Positions 16,031 through 23,373 are shown, numbered from the stretch's first letter. The stretch is DNA of 26,707 bases from Bacteroidales bacterium UBA3663 (GCA_002373755.1 DFJU01000108.1:22950-49656); one strand, 5' to 3'. Made by a program: numbers and translations. The notes: generated by a model from the letters alone, not told the origin.

Positions 16031-17249
16031 CGGCTTCCAAAACGATTGCCGTATCATTCCCGCCGAATCCGAACGCATTGCAGAGCACGTAGCGCAACGG
16101 TTTTTCAACAGTTTGGCCGATGGGAACCGCCCACGGCTCGATCGGCGCAGAGAAGTTGAGGTTGGCCGGCACGAAACCGTGCTGCATGGCCAGCAGACAG
16201 AAGACCGCCTCGATGCTGCCCGATGCCGAAGTCGTGTGCCCTGTAAAACCTTTCGTCGAACTGAACGACGGCAGTTTTCCATCGCCGAACAGCCGATGCA
16301 TCGCCTCCAGTTCACTCGGGTCGTTGTTGGGCGTACCCGTGCCGTGACAATTCACGTAGTCGATGGCCGATGGCTCAATTCCCGCACGCTGCAACGCCTG
16401 CCGCATGGCGCGGAAAGCACCCTCGCCGTCGGCCGACGATGCCGTCTGGTGGAACGCATCGCACGCATTGCCGTAGCCCGCCAGCCTGCCCACGATGTGC
16501 GCACCTCGGGCATTGGCCGATGCCTCACTTTCGAGCACCAGATAGGCCGCACCCTCGCCCAGGTTCAGTCCTGCGCGCGTGGCATCCATCGGCCGACAAG
16601 GCTTCTGGTCGAGAATCATCAGCGTGTTGAAGCCGTTCAGGTGGAACTTCGACAGACTTTCCGCACCGCCCACCACTACGCGACTGAATTCGCCGCTCGC
16701 AATCAGCCGCGCGCCCAAGATGAAGGCATTTGCGGCCGATGAACAGGCGGTCGAAATCGTGGTCGTCATGGCGAACCGGCCGAAATGGTCGGCAATCAGG
16801 TCGGTCGAGGCGCCGCAGTCGTGCGTGCGGATATAGTCGATGGGATTGACCGCGCCGTCGTGCTTGAGCGATGTGGCATCGGCCACCGACAAGAAGTCGA
16901 GGTAATGCTGCTCCGACATGTCCATGCCGCCCACCGTCGTGCCGTTCACGAAGGCTGTCTGCCGAAGGTCATCGGCCGTCAATCCGGCATCGGCCAACGC
17001 CTCGTCCAAGGCCAACATGCCCAACAGCGAGGTGCGAACGCTGGCTTCATCGGCCGCAATACCCAATCGCACGCGCATCTCGTCGTTCGTGAGTTTGACC
17101 TCGCCGACCATGCACTCGCGATGTTCGGTCGCCAGATAGTGCACAGGTGCCACGCCGCCGCGCATCGACCGCAGACTGTCGAGGTTTTCCCGTTTGCCGA
17201 TGCCGATAGCCGAGACGACGCCCATGCCGGTGATGACGATGCTTGACAT
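16002..17249 (-). CDS. Beta-ketoacyl-ACP synthase (FabF-like, catalytically complete)
   Basis: A 415-residue ketosynthase with all catalytic residues: Cys169 in ISTACSSSA, His302 in NCHGTGTPNND and His338 in GFTGHTTSASG. The N-terminus (VITGMGVVSAIG) and C-terminal block (CNAFGFGGNDTAIV) are canonical. It should carry out decarboxylative condensation of malonyl-ACP with the growing chain, probably with the inactive partner encoded downstream. The final residues GPQPATPSR and the stop codon come from REP-like repeat R4, so the natural C-terminus has been replaced or extended by repeat sequence. It lies between the second ACP gene and the inactive ketosynthase. Confidence 0.92.
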   Translation of the reverse strand: MSSIVITGMGVVSAIGIGKRENLDSLRSMRGGVAPVHYLATEHRECMVGEVKLTNDEMRVRLGIAADEASVRTSLLGMLALDEALADAGLTADDLRQTAFVNGTTVGGMDMSEQHYLDFLSVADATSLKHDGAVNPIDYIRTHDCGASTDLIADHFGRFAMTTTISTACSSAANAFILGARLIASGEFSRVVVGGAESLSKFHLNGFNTLMILDQKPCRPMDATRAGLNLGEGAAYLVLESEASANARGAHIVGRLAGYGNACDAFHQTASSADGEGAFRAMRQALQRAGIEPSAIDYVNCHGTGTPNNDPSELEAMHRLFGDGKLPSFSSTKGFTGHTTSASGSIEAVFCLLAMQHGFVPANLNFSAPIEPWAVPIGQTVEKPLRYVLCNAFGFGGNDTAIVLEAGPQPATPSR

Positions 17250-17292
17250 ACGAAAAAAATTTCAAATTACGAATTACGAATTACAAATTACC

Positions 17293-17361
17293 AGACCCTA
17301 CCCTCCGATTCATTCTACTCCCCCTCCCTATCTAACGGGAGGGGGCAAAGGGGGTGGGTCT
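17293..17361. repeat. REP-like palindrome R5
   Basis: Arms CCCCCTCCC (17320-17328) and GGGAGGGGG (17337-17345), preceded by CATTCTACTC as in R4 and followed by GGGGGTGGGTCTAGG. It ends five bases from the stop codon of the ACP gene (17366) and fills most of the gap before the active ketosynthase gene. Confidence 0.8.
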
Positions 17362-17365
17362 AGGC

Positions 17366-17617
17366 TTATTTCGTCCGATGCTTCTCGATGTAGTCGGCCA
17401 TGCAGGCCACCGACTTGAAGATTTCCTTGCCTTCTGCCGGATTGGACAACTTGATGCCGTAGTATTTTTCGAGCAGGACGATGAACTCCAGTGCGTCGAT
17501 TGAATCAAGGCCGAGACCTTCGCCGAAAAGTGGCGCATTGTCGTCAATGTCTTCAGGTTTGAGGTCCTCCAGATTGAGGGCATCAATGATTTGTTCCTTC
17601 AGTTTTAAAGTTTCCAT
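17366..17617 (-). CDS. Acyl carrier protein (chain-extension type)
   Basis: An 83-residue acidic ACP: METLKLKEQIIDALNLEDL, then DIDDNAPLFGEGLGLDSIDALE with the phosphopantetheine serine at Ser39, followed by FIVLLEKYYGIKL. This resembles the second ACP of aryl-polyene clusters more than the housekeeping AcpP. It sits between the fused ketosynthase gene and the active ketosynthase gene, flanked on both sides by REP-like repeats (R5 and R6), and is probably the carrier for chain elongation. ATG at 17617 is the only sensible start. Confidence 0.92.
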   Translation of the reverse strand: METLKLKEQIIDALNLEDLKPEDIDDNAPLFGEGLGLDSIDALEFIVLLEKYYGIKLSNPAEGKEIFKSVACMADYIEKHRTK

Positions 17618-17652
17618 AGTTTTTAATATTTGATTGAATGTTGTCTATTTTA

Positions 17653-17750
17653 CCCCCTCCCAGCCTCCCCGAGGGGAGGAAATAGAGAAGTTACCATCGG
17701 CGGCGACAGTCACCTCCCCTCGGGGAGGTCGGGTGGGGGTCGTGGGGGTC
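17653..17750. repeat. Composite REP-like element R6 (two inverted copies)
   Basis: Two inversely oriented dyads, CCTCCCCGAGGGGAGG (17664-17679) and its exact reverse complement (17713-17728), with outer C-rich and G-rich tails, like a bacterial interspersed mosaic element. The spacer at 17688-17710 (AAGTTACCATCGGCGG plus GACAGT) is shared with R7 with one mismatch over 23 bases. It lies just after the stop codon of the fused ketosynthase gene. Confidence 0.85.
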
Positions 17751-17755
17751 TCAGG

Positions 17756-19432
17756 TCACTTGCTCCATATCCTCAGTTCCGCCTCGAAGTGCTTTTCGTC
17801 CTCGATGTCGAGCCAGCCGCCGATGACGGAGCGGATTCCCTTGTCCTGGAACGTCGTGGCGATGATCTGTTCCATCAGCGGCCAGTCCTTTTCCTCCAGG
17901 ATGTAGCACGACGTCTCGCCCATGTAGCGGTTGCGGATAGCGATTTCGCCCGTCACGATGTTGGCCAACGTATAGACGAACACCGACGGCGACGGGAAAT
18001 AGTTCTCCGCATCGCAGATGGTCTCGTTGTAGGCGCGGTCGTCGGCCAATGACCCACAGCGCGTAAAGATGACCACGGCGCGGTCGTCGCTCGGTGTGAT
18101 GTCGGCCAATGATGCACGGCGGTCAGGATTCTCGGCATTCAGCAGCCGTTCCGTGGCCAACAGGCCGAGCTTGCACAGCGGATCCATCTTGTAGAACTTC
18201 GGATAGTCGCCCACCTCGCTGCGATAGAGTGCGGTCAGTCCGTCTGGCGCATCGGCAGGAGTAAGCACACACACACACTGCCCTGCGACCCCACCCCGAC
18301 CCTCCCAAGGGAGGGAGATGGTAAAGTTACCATCGGCGGGGACAGTCTCCTCCCCTCGTGGAGGTCGGGAGGGGGTAAACCTCACCGCCGCATTACATCC
18401 GCCGAAGCCCGAAAGTAGTTTCAGCACCTCGCTACGCGGATTTGCAGCCACCTCATTGGCCGTTACGCGGATTTCGTGCGACGTTCCGGCCTCGGCATAT
18501 CCGCGCGTGGCGGGAATCCAGCCCTCCTGCACGGCATGGAGCGTGATGATGGTCTCCAGAATGCCGGCCGCGCCCATCGTGTGGCCGTAGTAGCCCTTCA
18601 AGCTGAACGTCGGCACATTGGCCAGACCTGCGCGGTCGATGGCGGCGGCCTCCATCTCGTCGTTGAAGAGCGTAGCCGTGCCGTGTGCGCTGATGCAGGC
18701 CAATGCATCGGCCGAAACTCCCAACCGACTGATGGCGCGGAGGCTTCCCTCGCCCGTACGCGACGGGTTGGAGATGTGGACAGCATCGTTGCGCACTGCC
18801 CCATCGGCCATCGTCCAGAGTGCGTTTGCGGCCAATGATTCATCGCTCGACAGAATCATGCTGGCGGCCGCCTCGCCGAGGTTCAGACCGCAGCGGTCGC
18901 CGTCGAACGGACGACACGGCTCTGGCGAGAGTGCCTTGAACGACTGGAATCCGCTCACGATGAACTTGCCCTGCACGTCCATTCCGGCCACGATGGCGGT
19001 GCGGTACAGTCTGGCACGCAGCAGGCGCATGGCCAGAATCTGAGCCGACAGTCCGCTGATGCAGGCGTTGGACACGACAATCGGTCGGTTCTGGTTGCCG
19101 AACCTGCGTGCCACCTTTTCGGCCGATGCCCCAATGCGCTCGAACTGCGCCACGTTGCCCTTCGTGCTCGACACGATGAAAATCACGTCCGACGAGGCTG
19201 CATCGACCAAAATGCCACGGCTTGCGGCATCGGCCAACGACGCACGGATGGTGCGTTCCAGCCCCTCCTCGAACGGGATTGGCGGCTCAAAAAGCGATGC
19301 CACGCACGGCTCGGGCACACCCTCCAGCCGATGTTCGCGTAGCGCGCTGCGGCCATCGCGCACAGCCCGCAGGTTGTCCGCAGTGGTCTCGCCCAACGGC
19401 GAAAGGATGTTATCGGCAATGATATTTACCAT
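17756..19432 (-). CDS. Ketosynthase fused to a half-ketosynthase domain through a translated repeat
   Basis: A 558-residue protein in two parts. Residues 1-352 are a ketosynthase with Cys124 in VSNACISGL, His250 in ISAHGTATLFND and His284 in GYYGHTMGAAG, all catalytic positions present. Residues about 353-385 are encoded by REP-like element R7, then a GT-dinucleotide run encodes CVCV. Residues about 390-558 (YPKFYKMDPLCKLGLLATE, RAVVIFTRCGSLADDR, NYFPSPSVFVYTLANIVTGE) look like the N-terminal half of another ketosynthase that stops where the nucleophile elbow would be. I recall this half-domain as a stand-alone protein in related Bacteroidetes clusters, so the fusion is probably secondary. 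The N-terminal half should elongate or prime the polyene; the tail may be a docking or regulatory partner. Confidence 0.85.
   Translation of the reverse strand: MVNIIADNILSPLGETTADNLRAVRDGRSALREHRLEGVPEPCVASLFEPPIPFEEGLERTIRASLADAASRGILVDAASSDVIFIVSSTKGNVAQFERIGASAEKVARRFGNQNRPIVVSNACISGLSAQILAMRLLRARLYRTAIVAGMDVQGKFIVSGFQSFKALSPEPCRPFDGDRCGLNLGEAAASMILSSDESLAANALWTMADGAVRNDAVHISNPSRTGEGSLRAISRLGVSADALACISAHGTATLFNDEMEAAAIDRAGLANVPTFSLKGYYGHTMGAAGILETIITLHAVQEGWIPATRGYAEAGTSHEIRVTANEVAANPRSEVLKLLSGFGGCNAAVRFTPSRPPRGEETVPADGNFTISLPWEGRGGVAGQCVCVLTPADAPDGLTALYRSEVGDYPKFYKMDPLCKLGLLATERLLNAENPDRRASLADITPSDDRAVVIFTRCGSLADDRAYNETICDAENYFPSPSVFVYTLANIVTGEIAIRNRYMGETSCYILEEKDWPLMEQIIATTFQDKGIRSVIGGWLDIEDEKHFEAELRIWSK
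18266..18278. repeat. CA dinucleotide tract inside the fused ketosynthase gene
   Basis: Six and a half CA units on the plus strand, in coding sequence, nine bases from repeat R7 at the junction between ketosynthase and C-terminal domain. A slip of one unit would shift the frame and drop the C-terminal domain. Confidence 0.7.
18287..18377. repeat. Composite REP-like element R7, translated in frame
   Basis: A 91-base copy of the R6 type: GACCCCACCCCGACC, dyad CCCTCCCAAGGGAGGG, the shared spacer (18323-18346), then CCTCCCCTCGTGGAGG and GTCGGGAGGGGG. It lies wholly inside the 17756-19432 gene and encodes about 30 residues of Pro-, Gly- and Arg-rich linker without a stop. Confidence 0.85.
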
Positions 19433-19498
19433 TTTGACATTTACAATGTACCATTTATTTTGGACATTTTTAGACTCAGCTCGCCACCGCCAGAGTAT

Positions 19499-19537
19499 CT
19501 ACTCCCCTCCCTTGTGGAGGGGTCGGGGGTGGGTCCT
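19499..19537. repeat. REP-like palindrome R8
   Basis: CTCCCCTCCCTTGTGGAGGGG followed in the same orientation by TCGGGGGTGGGTCC. The end touches the TAG stop codon of the ApeP-like dehydratase gene (19536-19538). Same family as R1-R7. Confidence 0.78.
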
Positions 19538-19976
19538 ACTCCGCCGTCTTCATCTCGGCGCGGGCAATCTGGACACCGTCGGCATCGTGGACTGTGGCGG
19601 CGAAGGCGACCATGCCGAAAGCCTCGGCGATGACGTGGATGCGTGTGTGGATGGTCTCGCCCACACGCGGATGGCGTTTCACCTGAAAACTGCGCATGGC
19701 TCCGATGAAGCCCACCTTGACGGGCTGCCGCAACACGTACTTGTAGTAGTAGCCGATGCGGGCGGCGCTTGTCTGCGCAATGTTCTCGACCAAGCCGCCG
19801 GTGCTCAAGACGCCGTCGCACACCAACGGACTGTCTTCGCGCACGGTGAAGGAGGTCTCGGCCTCCTCCGGCTCATACTCTGTCAGCTCATCGACCATGA
19901 TGAACGGCCGCGCCTGCGGCAGGAGTTCCTCGATGCTGACTTTTTCCATAACTGTTTCTTCCATAACACAATACAT
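19536..19976 (-). CDS. ApeP-like 3-hydroxyacyl-ACP dehydratase
   Basis: A hot-dog protein of up to 146 residues. SIEELLPQARPFIMVDELTEY near the start and GGLVENIAQTSAARIGYYYKY (about 60-80) match the ApeP-like dehydratase family, where a Glu on the central helix (here Glu64) is part of the active site. RHPRVGETIHTRIHVIAEAFGM is the following strand pair. It would work with the FabZ-like protein (12530-12868) to dehydrate hydroxyacyl intermediates, matching the two dehydratases of known aryl-polyene pathways. Starts at 19976, 19964 (MEETVMEKV) and 19949 (MEKVSIEELL) are all possible; the last gives the most family-like N-terminus. Confidence 0.87.
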   Translation of the reverse strand: MYCVMEETVMEKVSIEELLPQARPFIMVDELTEYEPEEAETSFTVREDSPLVCDGVLSTGGLVENIAQTSAARIGYYYKYVLRQPVKVGFIGAMRSFQVKRHPRVGETIHTRIHVIAEAFGMVAFAATVHDADGVQIARAEMKTAE

Positions 19977-20022
19977 TTAATAACACATTTGGGAAAATAT
20001 TCTTTCTTAGGTTTTGAGGTTT

Positions 20023-20068
20023 TAAGGTTATGAGGTTTTGAGGGGGATTACCAACCCTTATAACCTTA
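20023..20068. repeat. Inverted repeat in the gap before the dehydratase gene
   Basis: Arms TAAGGTTATGAGGTT (20023-20037) and AACCCTTATAACCTTA (20053-20068) with a 15-base loop. Several more GAGGTTTT-like and AACCTCA-like words surround it. It occupies the 116-base gap between the LpxL-like and dehydratase genes and differs from the REP family. An mRNA hairpin or partial attenuator is possible. Confidence 0.55.
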
Positions 20069-20092
20069 CAAGCGAAGCAACCTCAATCAACC

Positions 20093-20977
20093 TCATCTCA
20101 CAAACTCAAAATAGTTGAACCACTGGGTGGGATAACGGCCAATGACTTCGGCCATCATGTCGGCGAACTGCTGGGCCAGCTGCTGCATCCGTTCACGTTT
20201 GGGCAGCGTAGCGTCGGGCTCGAAGATGCGCGAGATGATGCGGTAGGTGTCCCAACGCTCCTTCATGACGAAAATCGGCACGAGGCGCACGTCGCGCGTC
20301 ACAGCCATCTGGAACGGACCGATCGGCAAGTCGGCCACACCGCCCATGAAGTTTACGGCCAATGCCTTGGTCGAACCGAACACGCGGTCGGCCGGCATCG
20401 AGATGATATTGCCGTCGCGCAATGCGTTGTTGAGCGTGAAGATGTGGCTCATGTCGGCCATGACGGGCACCATCTCGATATGGTTGGCCTGAAACAGACG
20501 CTGGCGGTTGAGCATGATGACCTCCTTCTCGTCGCGGAACACCAACGGATAGAGCCATTTCTGCTCCTGCCGGAGCATGTAGCCGGCCATTTCGTAGTTG
20601 CCCATGTGGCAGCTCACCTGCACGAATCCGTCGGCCTCGCGGCAGAGCGACTCGTAGGCGGCGCGATTGTCGAACACGAACTTGAAACGTCGGCCACCGA
20701 AGGCAGCAAAACGGTCAATGACGACCTGCCCGAAGCGGAAATGGTTGGCATAGACGTGACAGAAAGCGCGTAGTGGACGTTCGCCACGGCATCGGCGGAA
20801 AAAATGGTACATGGCGATGTAGCTGCGATGGCAGAACAGCATGTAGAAGCAGATGACCACCGCCATCACGCCGTAAATGACGCGCTGATCGACCACCGAG
20901 AGCCACTTGATGAGCGTGCGCTGCATCCACGGCATTCCATCGGTCTGGCCGTGCCAATCGTTGTGTTCCAGGCTCAT
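20093..20977 (-). CDS. LpxL/HtrB-family lipid acyltransferase
   Basis: A 294-residue membrane-anchored acyltransferase. One N-terminal helix (about 34-48, IYGVMAVVICFYMLF) is followed by the catalytic motif CHMGNYEMAG with HX4E (His124 to Glu129), then RLFQANHIEMVPV, IISMPADRVFGSTKA and FFEFVR-like ending NYFEFV. This pattern is that of the lipid A late acyltransferase superfamily, which transfers acyl chains from ACP; cluster-encoded homologues probably acylate with or onto the pigment chain. ATG at 20977 overlaps the TGA of the methyltransferase gene by four bases (20974-20977). The open frame continues to 21175, but that part is Arg/His-rich shadow sequence inside the methyltransferase gene. 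Confidence 0.88.
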   Translation of the reverse strand: MSLEHNDWHGQTDGMPWMQRTLIKWLSVVDQRVIYGVMAVVICFYMLFCHRSYIAMYHFFRRCRGERPLRAFCHVYANHFRFGQVVIDRFAAFGGRRFKFVFDNRAAYESLCREADGFVQVSCHMGNYEMAGYMLRQEQKWLYPLVFRDEKEVIMLNRQRLFQANHIEMVPVMADMSHIFTLNNALRDGNIISMPADRVFGSTKALAVNFMGGVADLPIGPFQMAVTRDVRLVPIFVMKERWDTYRIISRIFEPDATLPKRERMQQLAQQFADMMAEVIGRYPTQWFNYFEFVR

Positions 20978-22071
20978 CGGCGACAAACCATAATGCTGTG
21001 ACCCTGCTCGCCCACGCCATCGTGGATGGTCTCGACGCGCAATCCGGCAGCCTCGACACAGGCGGTCATGTCTTCGGTGTTGTACATCTTGCTGTTGCCG
21101 TTGGCGATGTCGGTGAAATAGACGCTCGTCATGGTGAGGCACAGCGCGGCCGGCTCGTACTTCTGGCGGTCCCACAGCGTCTCCATGATGCAGAGGCGGC
21201 TGTCGTCGTCCATAATGCGGGCGGCGCGGCTCAGGATTGAGGTGATTTCCTCCATGCTGAAACAGTCGAGGAACTGGCTCATCCAGATGATGTCGTAGTG
21301 GCGGTCGGTCGGAAAGTCGGCCGACGGGTCAAGCAGGTTCATCCCATAGCCGCTGATGCGTTCTGCACCGGGCTTGCCCTGCGTCTGGCGGCGCATCATG
21401 GCCAACTGCTGTGGCAAATCGACAATCGTCACTTCGACATCGGGGTCATGGCCGACGCATTGCATCGCCCACTTGCCCGTGTTGCCGCCCACGTCGAGCA
21501 GGGTCATCGGCCGATAACCAAAGACAATTTTCAGGGCCGACGGGAATGCAGAATCACTGTAGAAATGGTCGAAGCCGAACCAGCTCTTCTGCACCTGTTC
21601 GGGGAGCGACGACAGGCCCTCATAGACCGTCGGCCATGCTCCGAAATGCTCCAGTCCGGCCGGACGACCTTCGCGCAGCGCCTCCTCAAGGTGGAACAGT
21701 CCTTCATAGTTCACGTCGTGGTTGAAATCGACGTTTACTCGCGTAGCGGGGTCGGTCAGCAGGAACCAGCCGGTCTTCGACAGCGTGTAGCGTTCCGTCT
21801 CGGTGTTGACCAGGACGGTGCCGATGCAGAGCGAACCTTCGAGCAGGATTTTGGCCGCGTAGTCGCTCAACTGGGTCTGCTGGACGATTTCGGCGCGAGT
21901 CAGACCCTCGTCGCTGTCGCGCAGCAGTTCAAGGATGCCGAACTTCAGCATCAGCCGCGAAACCTGGAAAATCATCGGACCCCAAGCGATGAACTCGGCC
22001 AGACGCTGTGCCTCGCGCGCCGAATGTTGCTCGCGGGTATATCGTTTTTCGAGTGCCGGTGAAAGATGCAT
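20974..22071 (-). CDS. SAM-dependent O-methyltransferase-like protein
   Basis: A 365-residue two-domain methyltransferase. The N-terminal part (about 30-110) is a winged-helix dimerisation domain (GILELLRDSDEGLTRAEIVQ, DYAAKILLEGSL, YTLSKTGWFLL) as in plant-type O-methyltransferases. The SAM-binding glycine motif LLDVGGNTGKW is at 191-201, followed by EVTIVDLPQQL (about 213-223), ISGYGMNLLDPSADFP and DIIWMSQFLDCFS. In aryl-polyene clusters a methyltransferase modifies the aromatic head group, and this first gene of the operon is the candidate. The methyl acceptor atom cannot be told from sequence. It starts about 68 bases downstream of the predicted promoter start point. Confidence 0.88.
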   Translation of the reverse strand: MHLSPALEKRYTREQHSAREAQRLAEFIAWGPMIFQVSRLMLKFGILELLRDSDEGLTRAEIVQQTQLSDYAAKILLEGSLCIGTVLVNTETERYTLSKTGWFLLTDPATRVNVDFNHDVNYEGLFHLEEALREGRPAGLEHFGAWPTVYEGLSSLPEQVQKSWFGFDHFYSDSAFPSALKIVFGYRPMTLLDVGGNTGKWAMQCVGHDPDVEVTIVDLPQQLAMMRRQTQGKPGAERISGYGMNLLDPSADFPTDRHYDIIWMSQFLDCFSMEEITSILSRAARIMDDDSRLCIMETLWDRQKYEPAALCLTMTSVYFTDIANGNSKMYNTEDMTACVEAAGLRVETIHDGVGEQGHSIMVCRR

Positions 22072-22145
22072 ATCTCTTTTCGTTTAGGTAGTTAAGTGTT
22101 GCAAGATGCCGTCGAAGGTAAAAGAAAGCCCTTCAACAGAGCGCG

Positions 22146-22177
22146 CGAAGATAGCCATTTTCGCCGACATTGACAAA
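22146..22177 (-). promoter_or_regulatory. Predicted promoter of the pigment operon
   Basis: On the minus strand TTTG (22174-22177), a 20-base spacer and TATCTTCG (22146-22153), seven of eight matches to the Bacteroidetes -7 element TAnnTTTG. Expected start near 22139, giving a ~68-base leader. The -33 element lies in the T-tract of the upstream terminator. Confidence 0.6.
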
Positions 22178-22209
22178 CAAAACGGGCAAATTCAACCGAA
22201 TCTGCCCGT
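22172..22209 (-). terminator. Rho-independent terminator after the symporter gene
   Basis: Minus-strand stem of 12 pairs (ACGGGCAGATTC, loop GGTT, GAATTTGCCCGT, one G-U pair) followed by TTTGTTTGTC. It lies 31 bases after the stop of the symporter-family gene. Confidence 0.8.
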
Positions 22210-22239
22210 CTGCCGATGCATCGTACACTGTACACAATG

Positions 22240-23199
22240 CTATTCGCCACGCTTGCGCGCCTCGTAGAGCTGGTAGGAATTGACCACATTGTGCCACACG
22301 GAATAGAATCCGCCAACCACCGACGTGACCGGATTGAGGAACATCTGCCCCATCCAGATGATGAAGACGGTGTTCTTCTGCCCGAACGCCTGCCCCGCCG
22401 TGATTTTCTCCGATGCGCCATATTTCGCTCCGATGCTGCGGCCGATGCGGAACTGCAACAGGCAGCACACGCCCGACACCACCGCCAGTCCGACCAAGTG
22501 CCACACACCCACCGAACTGTGCACGATGCTCCTCACCGTGACGGCTATGGCCAACGACAGCGACACCGCCCACAGGTAGAACGACAAGTCCTTGAACTGC
22601 AACAGCCAACGGTGCAGCGGCCGCATAAGGAAGCGCACCGTCATGGCCAATGCCAGCGGACAAACCAGCAGCGGGAAGACCTTGCCCAAGATGGTCAGGA
22701 AAGCGTCGAAAAAGTGCACGTCCGACGGCTCGACCAACGGGAAGAACATCGGCGCAAGGAGGCTTGTCAGCAGGTTGCACAGCATCAGGTAGGTGACCAC
22801 GCCCGACACCGAGCCGCCCAGCTTGCCGGTCACCACGGCCGATGCCGTCGCCGTCGGACAGATAAAGCTCAACATCGCCCCCTCGCACAGCACGCGCGAA
22901 CCCTCGTCGGGCATCATCATGGCCAATGCCGATGCCGCAGCGAACACGCCCGCCTGCGCCGCCAGCGTCTTTGCCTGCCAGCGGTGCGGACGCATCTCCT
23001 TCGGGCTGACCTTGAGGAACGACAGGAACAGCATCAGGAAGATAAGTATCGGCTGAATATACTGAGTCACAGTTACATACGTCACACGATGCGCATCGCC
23101 GTCCAATGGCAAAGCCACGAAGACGAAATACTCGGCCACACCCGCCAGCATCGCCAGCGGCAAGGTCCAGTTGCGCACAAAATTCCAGATTTTTCTCAT
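22240..23199 (-). CDS. Bile acid:sodium symporter (BASS/SBF) family transporter
   Basis: A polytopic protein of 319 residues from MRKIWNFVRNW (an open frame adds 13 residues from 23238). About nine hydrophobic helices are visible, and the internal motifs LCEGAMLSFICPTATASAVVTGKLGGS and FGQKNTVFIIWMGQMFLNPV match the crossed-helix sodium-binding regions of the SBF family. Despite the name, such bacterial proteins carry various organic anions; substrate is not deducible here. It has its own terminator and is transcribed separately from the pigment operon, toward it. The divergent plus-strand gene begins 231 bases away. Confidence 0.83.
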   Translation of the reverse strand: MRKIWNFVRNWTLPLAMLAGVAEYFVFVALPLDGDAHRVTYVTVTQYIQPILIFLMLFLSFLKVSPKEMRPHRWQAKTLAAQAGVFAAASALAMMMPDEGSRVLCEGAMLSFICPTATASAVVTGKLGGSVSGVVTYLMLCNLLTSLLAPMFFPLVEPSDVHFFDAFLTILGKVFPLLVCPLALAMTVRFLMRPLHRWLLQFKDLSFYLWAVSLSLAIAVTVRSIVHSSVGVWHLVGLAVVSGVCCLLQFRIGRSIGAKYGASEKITAGQAFGQKNTVFIIWMGQMFLNPVTSVVGGFYSVWHNVVNSYQLYEARKRGE

Positions 23200-23373
23200 A
23201 TCTTTACAGACGATTTTTGGGGTGGACAGGAAAGGCAATTGCTACGCGGATTTTCATCGCACACGAATCGTCAAAAGCGACTGGTGCTGAAACATCGGCC
23301 ATAGAATTTTTCAACTGCCAAACCGCGAAATTAGGACAATTTTTCCATTCTCACCGGCAATCGGAGAATTTCC

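Noticed and set aside
14990..16159. Plus-strand open frame across the inactive ketosynthase and repeats R3/R4
   Set aside because: It crosses a gene boundary and repeats, and has no recognisable family; the opposite strand explains the DNA.
15902..17361. Repeat pairs R3/R4/R5 as a CRISPR array
   Set aside because: Spacing is irregular, each repeat is a palindrome of varying sequence, the interval is filled by a ketosynthase gene, and no cas genes are present.
20978..21175. N-terminal extension of the LpxL-like protein
   Set aside because: The extra residues are Arg/His-rich and lie inside the methyltransferase gene; the four-base ATGA overlap gives a better start.
4835..22071. Dialkylresorcinol (DarA/DarB) genes expected in full flexirubin clusters
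   Set aside because: No DarA or DarB-like (KAS III) sequence was found; the KS genes here are of FabF and chain-length-factor type.
22092..22508. Minus-strand frame of 138 codons near the operon promoter as a possible small regulator
   Set aside because: It runs through the symporter gene and the terminator in a different frame and is Arg/Ser-rich without motifs.
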